Source: Carettochelys insculpta (taxonomy: Eukaryota > Chordata > Testudines > Carettochelyidae). From it: a stretch of DNA of 64,000 bases. Position 1 is the first letter of the stretch; each line of letters opens with the position of its first letter. Positions 23,740-36,150 of this stretch are shown one piece after another. The notes below the pieces were generated by a model, which saw only the letters and a list, made by a program, of their open reading frames with translations, did no database searches and was not told where the DNA came from. A program made the translations under genes and the position numbers. The stretch covers positions 9,783,001 to 9,847,000 of the forward strand of contig NC_134160.1 in assembly GCF_033958435.1 (NCBI RefSeq), written 5' to 3'.

Positions 23740-24300
23740 TGTGGGGCTGCTTATCCCCCTTCTCCTAAGCGACCTGCTGCGCCCCCAGGCCTCTTCCAAC
23801 CCAGCCAGATGCGCCCAGGCTGGGGATGACCCCGAGCGTGGCAGGCTGGCCGCATCTATTAACCCTTCCCCCCGGCTGCTCCCCAGGCGCGCTTCAGCCG
23901 GGCCCGCCTGGTTGTGCCCCCGTCCCCGCCGATGAACGGGCAGGGGGTGGAGAGGAAGCAACAGGCGACCACAGCGCTCTTCCTACTGCGCAGGCGCGGG
24001 TAAATCGACCCTGCGCGCGTGATGATGACGTACGCGGAAGGACACGTCACCCGGCTCGACCTGCTGCTGAGAGGCTGGGCGCTGGAGGCTGAGGTGGAGG
24101 CGCGTGGGGGGGTTGTCAGCCGCTCCCTTATTCCGAAAGGGGACGTGGCTCCTTCCCCCTACTGGGGGTGGCGTCCGGGGAGAGCCTGTCACCCGTGGAG
24201 GGGGTAGCGGTGGCCCGGCTGGGGAGAGCCCCAGCGTGGGGAGGCAGCAGGAGCTTGTGGGTTGGGACTCAGGCTCTGAGCCGTACTCTGCCGTTGTCCT
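23740..24300 (+). promoter_or_regulatory. DHDDS: DHDDS promoter region (CpG-rich, TATA-less, inferred)
   Basis: A CpG-rich block lies 1.0-1.5 kb before the first coding exon. Visible sites are an NRF1-like TGCGCAGGCGC (23987-23997), a CRE-like TGACGTA (24026-24032), an ETS core CGGAAG (24035-24040) and ACGTCA (24044-24049). This cluster without a TATA box is typical of housekeeping promoters. The non-coding exon 1 and its donor could not be fixed from sequence alone. Confidence 0.7.
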
Positions 24301-24375
24301 TGGGCTAGTCACCTCCCTGCCACGTGCCTCAGTTTCCCTATCCGTCGCACACAGACAATGTGCTTACGTGTCTGA
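24240..24375 (+). repeat. MIR-like SINE fragment beside the DHDDS island
   Basis: The order 'gggactcaggctctgagcc', 'ccttgggctagtcacc', 'tgcctcagtttccctatc' follows the MIR core. Confidence 0.5.
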
Positions 24376-25294
24376 GCGCCACGTATGGGAGCTGGGTGGT
24401 ATTGGGGGCGTTTAGGGAGAGGGGCTCAGGTCTTGAGAGCCAGTCTCCTAATGAAAGGGGATGGAAAGGCTCTGTGGGTAGAGCTCAAGTCCTGGGAAGT
24501 GGCTGAGCTGCTCTGAGTTCTTGGCCAGACCTCCTATTTGGATGAGAAAGGAGAGGAAGTCTAAGAACCAGGGGATGAAGAAAGATCACATCTGCTCACC
24601 CAGGCCCCATGATGTTTTCAGAACCAGGTCTGGAAGTCTACCAGAACTAGAGCTGGTCCATTCTCCCCTGACCCTAGGCTCTCTCTCCATCACCACTTTG
24701 CCTGCCCTTAGCTGAAGGAGCCTAGCTTACAGACCTAGTAGGAAGACAATAAAGGTTTCTGTGGGAGTTCAGCAAGTTGCCACAGATATGATCAGTGGAC
24801 CAACAATATATGTGATCTATCAGCATTTGAGTTGCAGCAGGGCCGTCTCTCCGTTCCTGACAGTCTATATTGCCCCTAAATTGGAGCAAGCACTTCTGCA
24901 AGTAAAAGAGGAGTGCAGTCTCCAAGACTGGTTAGCCATTGTCTTCCGTGGTGACCAGTTGATGGCAGCCATGATGGTGGCTTTTGTAATGTGTGTGCTT
25001 ATTCTCTGATAACTGTACTGAGAACCAAATGTTGTTTCACAGGGACCATTGAGCAGTTACTAGGTGGTATTAGTTTGTGCGTTCTGGCAATACAAAGCTG
25101 AAAGATTCTATATCCCATTCCTAAGTTATTCAGCTCTGAAATTGCATGTTCTACTTTTCTTATTTAAGTGTAAAGAGTAATAAAAGCTCATAAAAGGTGA
25201 CTGACTTTAAAATGACTGTTCTAAGTGCTTTGGGCTCAAATAGATTCTTCTAATTCATTTGCCTCTTCCTCCCCCCACATCTTGCCAACCCCAG

Positions 25295-25379
25295 AAAAGA
25301 GGCCGTGAGTAAGGCCATGTCATGGATCAAAGAAGGAGAGCTGACCGTCATAGAGAGATTTTGTGCCAACATTATAAAG
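25295..25379 (+). CDS. DHDDS: DHDDS first coding exon (start codon at 25317)
   Basis: DHDDS is the catalytic subunit of cis-prenyltransferase. With NUS1 (NgBR) at the ER membrane it elongates farnesyl diphosphate with isopentenyl diphosphate to the long dehydrodolichyl diphosphate used for protein glycosylation. This exon follows a strong pyrimidine tract and CCCCAG, has 22 bases of 5'UTR, and from ATG 25317 encodes MSWIKEGELTVIERFCANII + K, the N-terminal ER-associated helix. The donor is AAG|GTAAGA. The eight coding exons total 1002 bases, 333 codons plus stop, the same length as human, all in frame. GTGAGTAAG at 25305-25313, just before the ATG, resembles a donor site. Confidence 0.96.
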
Positions 25380-26572
25380 GTAAGACACAAACTTAGTGAT
25401 GACAATAACAATCAAAAATTTTCAAGATTGTGTCTCCATAATAGCAAAATAGCTATCATTGTGACTGCTTCCAAAGGAAAATGTTATTGTACAGGAGCAC
25501 ATGTTAACACTTGTGCCGAATGTACATCTCTAAATTGTATTTACAAATGGAAAATTACACTGGTTTGAGACTTGTAGATGAACAGGGTCATAATTAACGC
25601 TTGTTAGTAGCAAATTGGGGTTCCCAGATTTCTAATATTTGTAGCTCTGGAGCTCTGGCTCATCAAGAGATCTTATCTCTTATTTTCTTAAAATAATTTC
25701 TTGCGTTATCCTCTGGCCCTTTCTCTCATTTAATTTCTGACAGCCAGCATCACAAGACTTGCTAGAAATCAATTATTTTACCATCTAAAAGCATACGGAA
25801 ACCCTGGTTTTCAAATGGTATACTACATTTATGTGTGTCCAGCGGTTTGAGAAATAATGTTTGTTAAAATCATATTAGAATTGAAGAGGGGATGTGATGG
25901 ATGCAGGATAATTAAATACTATATTTTAGTCATGCAGTTCTGGTTCTTTTTAAAAAGAGTGTAACACATCCCAATAGTTCCAGAAATGTGTGTCGCCTGT
26001 ACCTTCTGCAAGCAAGTCTTGAAAACTGTCTTGTTGCTGACATATGCATCTCTGTTTCCATGCTCAAAAAGAGCTGTAGAGGCCTACTGAAATTAGAGGA
26101 GGGAATATGAACCTTAGAGTTGAAAGTCAGATTTTTCTCCATGTAAATGAGTTGAGTCTGTAGGCCTCTTGAATAGTGAAATAGGAAAGGCTTACAATGC
26201 TGGCTACGTGGGGCTTGGAGTACCTGCTGAGTCTTCACTGACAAAAGGCTCTTATAGCCTAAATATGTTCAATCCTCTGCCACGCAAGAGAGTAAGGCAG
26301 ATCCAAAGGCATTTAATGGTGATTGCTACTGACAGTGCTTGACATGGAAGCTAGGCTTACTAAAGTGCTTTATGTGTCTCTAATAGCTTGTCTTTCCCTT
26401 GGTGTCTTGTCTCCCCCTTCATCCCCAAACATTACAGGGCGTGCATTAGATGGATTCTGCACTAATGGGGTTGCACTTCCAGAAGCAGGATGTGATAAGC
26501 TAATTGAAGTGGGAATCCAAGCTGGTGGTTGGCTTTTGAGTTTATTTAGTCTTTCTCCTTCTTGCCATCTAG
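25380..26572 (+). other. DHDDS: DHDDS intron (after first coding exon)
   Basis: GTAAGA to CATCTAG. Mostly A/T-rich unique sequence; no repeat was confidently recognised. Confidence 0.92.
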
Positions 26573-26689
26573 GCAGGTCCAATGCCCAAGCATGTTGCAT
26601 TCATCATGGATGGGAATCGCCGTTATGCTCAGAAGTGCCATGTGAAGAGGCAGCAGGGGCATTCAGAGGGCTTTGACAAACTGGCACAG
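26573..26689 (+). CDS. DHDDS: DHDDS exon: catalytic MDGNRRYA motif, residues 22-60
   Basis: It encodes the first conserved cis-prenyltransferase region, [16 protein letters not shown], with catalytic Asp34 and phosphate-binding Arg37 and Arg38 all present. Lys42, mutated in human retinitis pigmentosa 59, is retained, while position 41 is Gln where I recall Lys in human. The exon ends ...FDKLAQ at CAG|GTGGGG. Both junctions are phase 0. Confidence 0.96.
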
Positions 26690-27921
26690 GTGGGGAGGAC
26701 CGTCTATGCAGGTGCTTCTGGGTGATGGAGGTTTGGGTGTTGGATCCCTGGTTCCACTTATTGTCAGCATTTTCTTTCTTAGCGCATGGACAGTTGCCCC
26801 CTTTTTTGTCATAGTGGAATCTGGTACTTAGACCCTGAAATTAGAGGCTAGTATTCATGAGTGCGCCTCTCAGATCTACCATTGATTGGTGGTCTTGGGA
26901 AAGTCACTTAATCGCATCTGTTTTCTCATATGTAAAACCAGGAAATAATCCCTACCTCACTGAGCGTGAGGCTTAAGGTTTGTAAAGTGCTTTGAAATCC
27001 TCTAGTGAAAGGTTCCGAACTACACAGTGTGACAGATATGACAATATCCTGAACAAAGCTTACTGAATTGACTCTAATATGTGATGGTTTGTTATTGTGA
27101 GATTATATTGAACTTCTTGGGGTGGGCATAGTAATGTAATTCCTCCATTTATTAGCCCTTTGAAATAACCTCTTGAGCAGTTCACATATACTGGTTCAAA
27201 CTGTATTCTCCAGAGATGGATGTTTAAAAAGAATTTAAAAAAAGAATTTTTGTTGATAAATAGGACCAGTCTGTGGAGGTCCCCAATCCATAAAACTGCC
27301 TAAATGGGCCTACTTTTCTTTTTCCTCAGACACAAACAACAGTATAATAGCCCACAATTATAAGTTCCTCCCTAAAGAAGCATGTCTTAGTCCCAAGGTA
27401 AAAACATTACAGAGAAAATATATTCAAACCAATCAGAAAATGTAAATGCTTGCAAATAATGTCATTAAAGATTACCTTCCCCACAATCTCTGATTGGTAT
27501 CGGTCCTTCCAACCCGTCCTTACAGGGTACGCAGAAATCCTCCTGGAGTAATCAACTCATCTAGATATTTGCCTGGTTTTACAATGGGTGTCATAAAAAG
27601 CACTAGCAAAGTCAGTACAAATGAACATTGCATACAGAGAATCGCTTGTTCGTACTTCTTTGTACGCTAAAATGCAATTGTGATATGATATTCAATTGAT
27701 TTTTACCTTAACTATGCAGTAAAAATGAAAAAATTGGCAATTATTCATTAATAATGTGCTGTTACACTTTTGTATTTTTATGTCTGTTTTTTGTAATCAA
27801 GTAATCTTTAAGGGAGGTGAAATTTGGGGTACTGGAGATAAATCAGACTCCTGAAAGGGGTTCAGTAGTTTAAGAAGATTAAGGGTCACTGCTCTGAGTG
27901 ACTAAATATTTCCTCTTGCAG
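26690..27921 (+). other. DHDDS: DHDDS intron with MIR
   Basis: GTGGGG to CTTGCAG. Contains a MIR copy at 26870-27010; otherwise A/T-rich sequence with nothing recognised. Confidence 0.92.
26870..27010 (+). repeat. MIR SINE core
   Basis: In order: 'gtggtcttgggaaagtcact', 'ctgttttctcatatgtaaaa', 'ccctacctcactgagcgtga', 'taaagtgctttgaaatcct'. This is clear MIR architecture, more complete than the other copies. Confidence 0.75.
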
Positions 27922-28064
27922 ACACTGCGGTGGTGCTTGAATCTGGATATCCGGGAGGTCACTGTCTATGCATTTAGCATTGAGAACTTTAAACGCTCCA
28001 AGGAAGAAGTGGATGGGCTGATGGAGCTGGCAAGGCAAAAATTTAGCCGCCTGCTGGAAGAACA
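27922..28064 (+). CDS. DHDDS: DHDDS exon: residues 61-108, second conserved region
   Basis: It encodes [20 protein letters not shown] then [20 protein letters not shown]. The FSxENFxR motif of cis-prenyltransferases is intact, including Arg85. The exon runs from CTTGCAG to CA|GTAAGA and ends in phase 2; the split Gln codon is completed by the next exon. Confidence 0.96.
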
Positions 28065-29547
28065 GTAAGATCCTCTCAAGTCCATACCAAGAGGGTGAAA
28101 TAAATATGGTGTCAGGGGAGAATGACCCCTTACTGCCAAAGTGATGTTACAACATGTTTACTCTGCATTAAACCAGTGAGTGCAGCTCTGTATATCTCCA
28201 GATGGAGACCTGGATTTGGTGTGAATTTAGATGACCACAGAAATACATTTTAATGGCTCGGTAACTTGGCACATTTGTGTCTGGGAGCAATGTTGGACAG
28301 AAACAATGAAAGCTGTGGCTTTTGTGACATTGGAAGAACTGTCCAGGGGCAGGAGTGGAACAGTAGGGGGTGGGGTGGCATAGGTCAGTATTTGGGTGAA
28401 TTGGCCAAGGCAGAAAGGTCCTTTAGAGTGGTGCTGTATGTCAGGACTGAGACAGGCTGAAAACTTGCATATGACTGTTGTTCGTACTGTACTGGACTTG
28501 AATGAGTGTTGTCGTTCTCCTCATAGGAGCTGGTACTAGAATAAAAAAGTGGTTGTTGGTTTCAGGATAAAGCTACTAGGAGAGGGTCTTTTTTGTCCAA
28601 AATACTTCTAGAGGGAGCATGTTTCCTGTTGTTGTATTTTCCCTTGTTGATGCACTAGACTTCCCTCCAACTGGAAATAAGTTGGGCTGATAAGTGAGTA
28701 GCCATTACTAATTCTAATTGCTTATATCACCTGTGAATGTCTGCTTATTAACATGCAGGAAAATAATCAGTTGTATACGAGACTTTCATGTGATGAATTT
28801 TGTAGTTTCAAAGTATGATTAAGTGAACGCACACTCTCACAACTTACAATTCTCCTCTTGGTTCTTTCTTGTCTAATTACTGGACTGTTTTACTGTCTGG
28901 AATTGGTGTGTTGTTTTTTTGTTTTTAAATTTTCCTTGAGGAAATGGCTACAGTTTTAGAGAGTCAAATTCAGGACGCCTTTAGGCCATTTCCATATTAC
29001 TCTCCTCACTGCCAGTTACATCAGGTCTTAATTTCATTTGTAATGCCATGACCCTCTTCTTCTGTAATAATTTACAGGCAATAGGTAGGGTATTAACAAA
29101 TTCATGCCTGTGAAAAAGGCATCACATGTGAAATCTGGTCTTCTATATGTTCTATCCTATAGCAGTGTTTCTCAAACTTGAAGTCCTGACCCAAAAAGGG
29201 ATTACAAGGGGCATGGTACTGCCACTTTTACTACTTCTGCACTGCTTTCAGAGCTAGTGTCCAGAGGACAGCAGCACAGGAGTAAGAGTGGCATGGTGTG
29301 AGGGGAGGGTCCGCCATGGGCTTTACATATTGATATTTTACTGTTTTTAAAATACATATTCAGGCTTTGTTACAACACTCTGAAGCTTGCGATTTAATTA
29401 TCTTATATTCAAAAGCTTGAAAATGCTGTGATTTGTGAAATTTATGAAAATAGACCATAAATTTGGTAGGGCCATGCCAATAGGGGTTAGCATACCTGTG
29501 TTTGATCAGAGCCCAGCTGCTCTTTTCAGCCATGTTGTTCTGTGTAG
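28065..29547 (+). other. DHDDS: DHDDS intron with a decayed repeat
   Basis: GTAAGA to TGTGTAG. A degenerate copy of the family seen at 23055-23720 is present around 29165-29480 ('ctcaaacttgaagtcctgac', 'gtagggcc'). Nothing else was recognised. Confidence 0.9.
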
Positions 29548-29664
29548 AGAGAATTTGAAGAAGCATGGGGTGTGTATCCGTGTCCTTGGGGACCTGCCAC
29601 TTTTGCCACTGGATATTCAAGAATTGATTGCCCAGGCTGTGCTGGCAACCAGGCACTACAACAA
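29548..29664 (+). CDS. DHDDS: DHDDS exon: residues 108-147
   Basis: It encodes [20 protein letters not shown] then [19 protein letters not shown], matching the human exon in length and most residues (VRVxGD-type region of the family). The acceptor TGTGTAG has a weaker pyrimidine tract than the other exons, but both the reading frame and homology require it. The donor is AA|GTGAGT. Confidence 0.95.
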
Positions 29665-31505
<1,841 letters not shown>

Positions 31506-31620
31506 CGATGTGTCTGAGTCATTGCTCGATAAATGTCTCTACACCAACAACTCCCCCAACCCAGATCTCCTGATACGGACTTCTGGAGAGGTCCGGCTAA
31601 GTGACTTTTTGCTTTGGCAG
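31506..31620 (+). CDS. DHDDS: DHDDS exon: [15 protein letters not shown] motif, residues 181-219
   Basis: It encodes the fifth conserved region of the family. [16 protein letters not shown] contains Arg205, Arg211 and Ser213, which bind the isopentenyl diphosphate phosphates. All are present. Variable positions such as TNNSPNPD differ from human as expected. Donor CAG|GTAAAA, acceptor CTCTCAG. Confidence 0.97.
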
Positions 31621-31999
31621 GTAAAAACTCTGTCTCTTCTTGAAACTATTCTGTGTTTGCATAACAAACCTTTCTTCTGAGCCCAGGAGACAAGTGAAGT
31701 GAAAGAACCTCTTCGAAAGCTGGTCATGCCTTGGCAGCAGCAGTTTACTGGATGGCCTAAGTGCCTAGGAAAGTCCCAATAAAAGATTTTCCCATCTATC
31801 TGGACTTTGTGGTACTCTAAAATAGACCCCAGTGCACATGCTGGAGATCCTTATTGTCTTGAATACAGTTAAAATAAGAAACTGCAGTCTAGGTCACAAG
31901 TCGGTGAGGAAACTGATTTAATCCTTGATTGCTCATTCTCACTCCTGTCAGTCCTAGCTCCAGAAGATCTGAAGCTGGGAACTAACCAGTCTCCCAACT

Positions 32000-33165
32000 A
32001 ACAGTTGGGATTAATTCTGTGTCTGGTTCTGTTCAATATCGGTGATCATCAATGATTTAGATCATGCCATAAAGTACACTTATAAAGTTTGGATCAGGTC
32101 CACAGCAACACTCAGGGACTTCCCCTGCCAGCAGGACAAGCCAGTGTCCCACACTAAGTTTCTGAGAGTTGGCACCCTCATGCAGGGCTGGAGCATGACT
32201 GCCAGTTTACTCTGATGCTGGGGTCAGTGAATTGTGGCTCTTTTTGCTTCTCATTTGTGTCTGGCCCCTGACGAATTTTGGGTCAGTGGTCCCCCAGCCA
32301 ATCAGAGGTACCCCACCCCTGCCTAAGAGGATAGGATTATAATTCAAAATGATCCGGGCAAACTGGAGAAATGGTCAGAAGTAAATTGGATGAAATTCAA
32401 TACGAACAAATGCAAAATACTCTGCTTAGGAAAGAACAATCCGTTTCACACATACAAAATGGGAAATGACTGTCTAGAAAGGAGCACTACAGAAAGGGAT
32501 GTAGGGGACCACAAGCTAAATGAGAGTCAGCAGTGTAACACAATTGCAGAAAACCCAAACCTCATTCTGGGATGTATTAACAGAAGTGTCACGAGCAAGA
32601 CATGAGAAGTAATTCTTCTGTTCTACTCCATACTGATGAGGCCTCATCTGGAGTATTGTGTCTCACTCTGGAAGCTACATTTCAGGAACCGTGTGGACAA
32701 ATTTGAGAAAGTCCAGAGAAGAGCAACAAAGACGATTCAAAGTCTAGAAAACCAGACCTATGAGGGAAAATTGAAAAAATTGGGTTTTAGTCTGGAAAAG
32801 AGAAGATGGGGGATAGGGACATAATGGCTTTCAAGTATCTAAAAGGTTGTTACAAGGAGAAGAGAGAGAAATTTATTCTCCTTAACCTCTGACGATAGAA
32901 CAAGAAGGAATGGGCTTAAATTCCGGCAAGAGAGGTTCAGGTTAGATATTAGTAAAAGCTTCTTAACTGTCAAGGTGGTTAAGCACTGGAATAAATTTCC
33001 TAGGGAAGCTGTGAATCTCCGTCACTGAAGATACGTGAGAGCAGGCTAGATAAACACTTGTCAGGGATGGGTCTAGATGGTGCTTGGTCCTACCATGAGT
33101 GCAGGTGATTGGCCTTGATGACCTCTTGAGGTTCCTTCCAGCCCTGTATACTCTTGGGATGTGAC
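32000..33165 (+). mobile_element. CR1 LINE, 5'-truncated, with an insertion at about 32095-32332
   Basis: Translated pieces match the C-terminal part of the CR1 reverse transcriptase ORF: MKFNTNKCKILCLG, then RPHLEYCVSLWKLH and VDKFEKVQRRATKTI. The 3' part has 'caagagaggttcaggttaga' and 'ggccttgatgacctcttgag'. Stops and frameshifts show it is dead. About 238 bases of unrelated sequence interrupt it between 'acttataaag' and 'ataggattataattcaaaat'; the inserted block has no clear ends. Confidence 0.9.
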
Positions 33166-33884
33166 GGAAGGAGTGTGATGTATGTCCACTCTTAGCTGTG
33201 ACGGTTTGGAGGAAAAGGTTTAAAAGGACACTGTATTGGGTTTAAAATCATAAAGAATGAAAAGTCAGTCTTAAATAATTTTATTCAGCTTTGGTTAACA
33301 AAATTCAGATGATTTGTTGATTTCCTTTTCTATGTGTTACATACTAGGGCAGTGGTGTGAAGGTTGGGCTGCAAACATGTTGGAATCAAAGTGTTTTTTC
33401 AGGAAAATTTGGAAAGAATAAAACTTTTTTGGCCCCCTAAACTACCCACTACTACCTTCAAACAACACTGACCATGTCTTAATTATCTCATCTGCAAATG
33501 ACAAGTTTGTAGATGCTTTATAATCTGAGTTGTGACATGCTTCTAAATTGTTCTCCCTCTCTTCTCCAGAAAATTGGGGAACATGTGTTCTCTGGGCAGA
33601 TACAAATGTAAGCAAATGTTGCTTGCACTATTTTCATCTGTTGTTTCACCAGGGAAGTAAAGGACTGATGTGCCTCCAGGTCGTGCCTAAGCCATTTTGA
33701 CTGTGGAAAATATACATTCTTATTTTAAATGGACACTTTAAAAGGCTACTATCTGGTTTTAAATAATAAATGTTTGTGTATGTTGTCAATCTGTCATCTT
33801 CACCAGCATGTTCCAAAATAGCAGTTTCTAATATTAGAGTTGGAGATTTTTGCTAGCTTGGAACTTGGGGGCAGGGGAAGGATG

Positions 33885-33965
33885 GGGTGGAGCAGGGGCA
33901 CGTAGAGGCAGGTCAGGTAGGGGTGTTGCCCCAGGTCCCACTCCCCCTCAGGGATGGCCCCATTA
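33885..33965. repeat. Dispersed 'tgttgccccaggtccc' repeat piece
   Basis: It shares 'gttgccccaggtcccac' with similar phrases at 10145 and 12011 ('attgccccagggctc'), and belongs to the same unnamed family as 2835-2985. Confidence 0.4.
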
Positions 33966-34757
33966 ACAAGTCATTGCAAGGTAAGCATTATGCATGTATT
34001 GCAGAAACCTTAGCCGAAGAATTAAATAACTTTCCTGACCCTTTCAAAGGCATTGATAGTCAAACCAAGGTTTGACTGGAAAGATCCTAGCTTCCAGTCC
34101 TGTGATGTTAGCGATATATCAAATGTCTCAAATCCAAAGTGCAGTTGCAATGATATTAAGAAAGTGCAAAGAGAATGACTCAGGATGTCCTGTGATTAAA
34201 TAGTAGTCCACAGATCATATTCCAATCTCTAATCTAAAAAGGCTCCAATGTGGGCCCCAGTGGTCTGGTGATGCTGCTTTAGTTTTGATGTGTGGCTTGT
34301 TGCTTAGGAATAGCTTTATTTAGGATTGATGTAACACTCTAGCCCAGGCTGCATGTTCTGCAAAGGACAGAAGACCCTTGCAGTCTCAACAGTACAAACA
34401 ATCAGGTAAAATAGAGGAGTGTTGAGCGGACTCTAAATTTCCTGCCTGTTGTGGTTTTGAGTTAAATCCCCTTCCACCAAATGGTATGTCTTCCCCTCTG
34501 AAGGATAACTGATGCTTTAATTTTTCCCAGCCGCTTCCTATTCAAGTTTCACACAACCACCCAAATGAATCAGGCTGGGTTGCAATTCTTAGAATACAGT
34601 ATCTGGACAGCCTTGTGTACACATGATGGTGGGACCTGATAACTCCTAGGAGAGCCCCTAGCTGGGAATCTCTGACATAGATTGTGATGGACTGAGCTAC
34701 TTCTTGATGATTTTCACCACTTGATTAGTAAATTCTTTGTGATCTTGCTTTCTGCAG

Positions 34758-34865
34758 ACATCTCACTCGTGCCTGGTGTTTCAGTCTGTGCTATGGCCAG
34801 AATATTCCTTCTGGAACTTGTGTGAGGCTATACTCCGGTTCCAGGTGAACCACAGTGCTTTACAG
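34758..34865 (+). CDS. DHDDS: DHDDS exon: residues 220-255
   Basis: It encodes [20 protein letters not shown] then [16 protein letters not shown], the end of the catalytic fold, with the PE(Y/F)xFW motif retained. Both junctions are phase 0 (CTGCAG and CAG|GTAAGA). Confidence 0.96.
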
Positions 34866-35187
34866 GTAAGAGCTCTAGATTCTAAGATAGGGTATATTGT
34901 CTGCACAAAACAGTAATATGCTGGAGGCCAGGAGAGCATGTGTGTAAAGTAGACTAAGGGTTAGAAATATTGAAATTAACCATGTTGAGTCAGGCACTGT
35001 TTCAGAAGCAGTGTAAAACAAATGTTCAGTAGTGGGGTGAGTACAGTGCCACACCATATCAGCACTTGTCTGGTGGCTGGGGTGGTTTCTGCAGCATGTT
35101 ACACAAAACAATTTCTAATCTTTATAATAATCATGGCATAGAGAATCTGAACCAATGCTGAGCTGACCTGATTCAATCCCATTTTTT

Positions 35188-35587
35188 GGCTGTGTCTACC
35201 TGGGCACATATCTTCGAAACAGCCATATTTTGAAGATTACTAATGAGGCGCTGACTTGAATATTCAGCACCTCATTAGCATTAGGACGCTTCCAGCCGCG
35301 GCGCTTCAAAAGCGCTGCTTTCGAAAGCACGCGGCTCGGTGTGGCTACCCGGGGCTCCTTTTCGAAAGGATCATCGGGATAAGGGAATTTCGAAAGGTGC
35401 GGGGTCCTTTCGAAAAGGACCCCCACGGAGCCACACTCTTTCGAAAGCAGTGCTTTCGAAGCGCCGCGGCCAGAAGCGTCCTAATGCTAATGAGGCGCTG
35501 AATATTCAATTCAGTGCCTCATTAGTAATCTTCAAAATAGCCATTAGCATGGCCATTTCGAAGATTTGTGCCCGTGTAGACACACCC
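35188..35587. mobile_element. TTCGAA-type fold-back MITE, intact, about 400 bp
   Basis: The left end GGCTGTGTCTACCTGGGCAC mirrors the right end GTGCCCGTGTAGACACACCC. Arms containing 'cctcattagca', 'ctttcgaaagc' and 'ccttttcgaaagga' pair over almost the whole length, so the strand can fold into one long hairpin. It is the same family as the element at 18658. Confidence 0.88.
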
Positions 35588-35844
35588 CTTGAGTTTGCAG
35601 ATAAAGAGCTCTGACAGCTGGGGACTTGCCCTGTTCACCTCATTCGGGTGCTTATCTGGTTTTAATAGAAATATGCAGCAACTGTGGGATTCTGGGCAGC
35701 GCTTACATACCATCACGTCCTCCATAAGTAAAGAGAAAGTGTGAAAAGTCCCTAGAATGCTTCACATTTCTTATAGTCTTGTCATTGGATAAGGTTTTTC
35801 AGAAGAGATTTTCTTTCCTCAATAGCTTATTTCAGAATAGCACA

Positions 35845-36150
35845 TCTACACACACAATGCATATTGAAATAGCACTCGGTGATTTGGAAAGAGAGCATCC
35901 ACACATGCATTAGAATCTATTTCATGTTAGAGTCCCTGGAAGCACTATAGCTCATTTTCAAAATAGCCGCTATTCTGAAATATCTGTTTCAAAATAGGTG
36001 CTATTCCTTGTAGAGTGAGGTTTACAGAATTCAAAATAAGCTGTCAGCTATTTTGAAATTATTTTGAAATAGCAGTTTTGCTGTGTAGATGCTTGCAAAG
36101 TTATTTCAGAATAGTGGCCATTATTCTGAAATAACTTTACACTGTAGACA
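35845..36150. mobile_element. Fold-back element with TATTTCAAAATAGC motifs
   Basis: There are multiple inverted copies of ATTTCAGAATAG / CTATTCTGAAAT, with 'cacatctacacacaca' at the left and 'actgtagacaca' at the right. It is a decayed member of the GTCTACAC-ended group; boundaries are approximate. Confidence 0.6.

Larger units (their letters stand above)
31621..34757 (+). other. DHDDS: DHDDS intron with an interrupted CR1
   Basis: GTAAAA to CTGCAG. Holds the CR1 at 32000-33165 with a foreign block inside it, and a short dispersed repeat near 33890-33960. The rest (33170-33870, 33970-34757) shows nothing recognised. Confidence 0.92.

Noticed and set aside
25305..25568. DHDDS reading from GTG at 25305 and through the intron
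   Set aside because: GTG is not a normal vertebrate start here; ATG 25317 matches the known N-terminus, and the frame after 25379 is intron.
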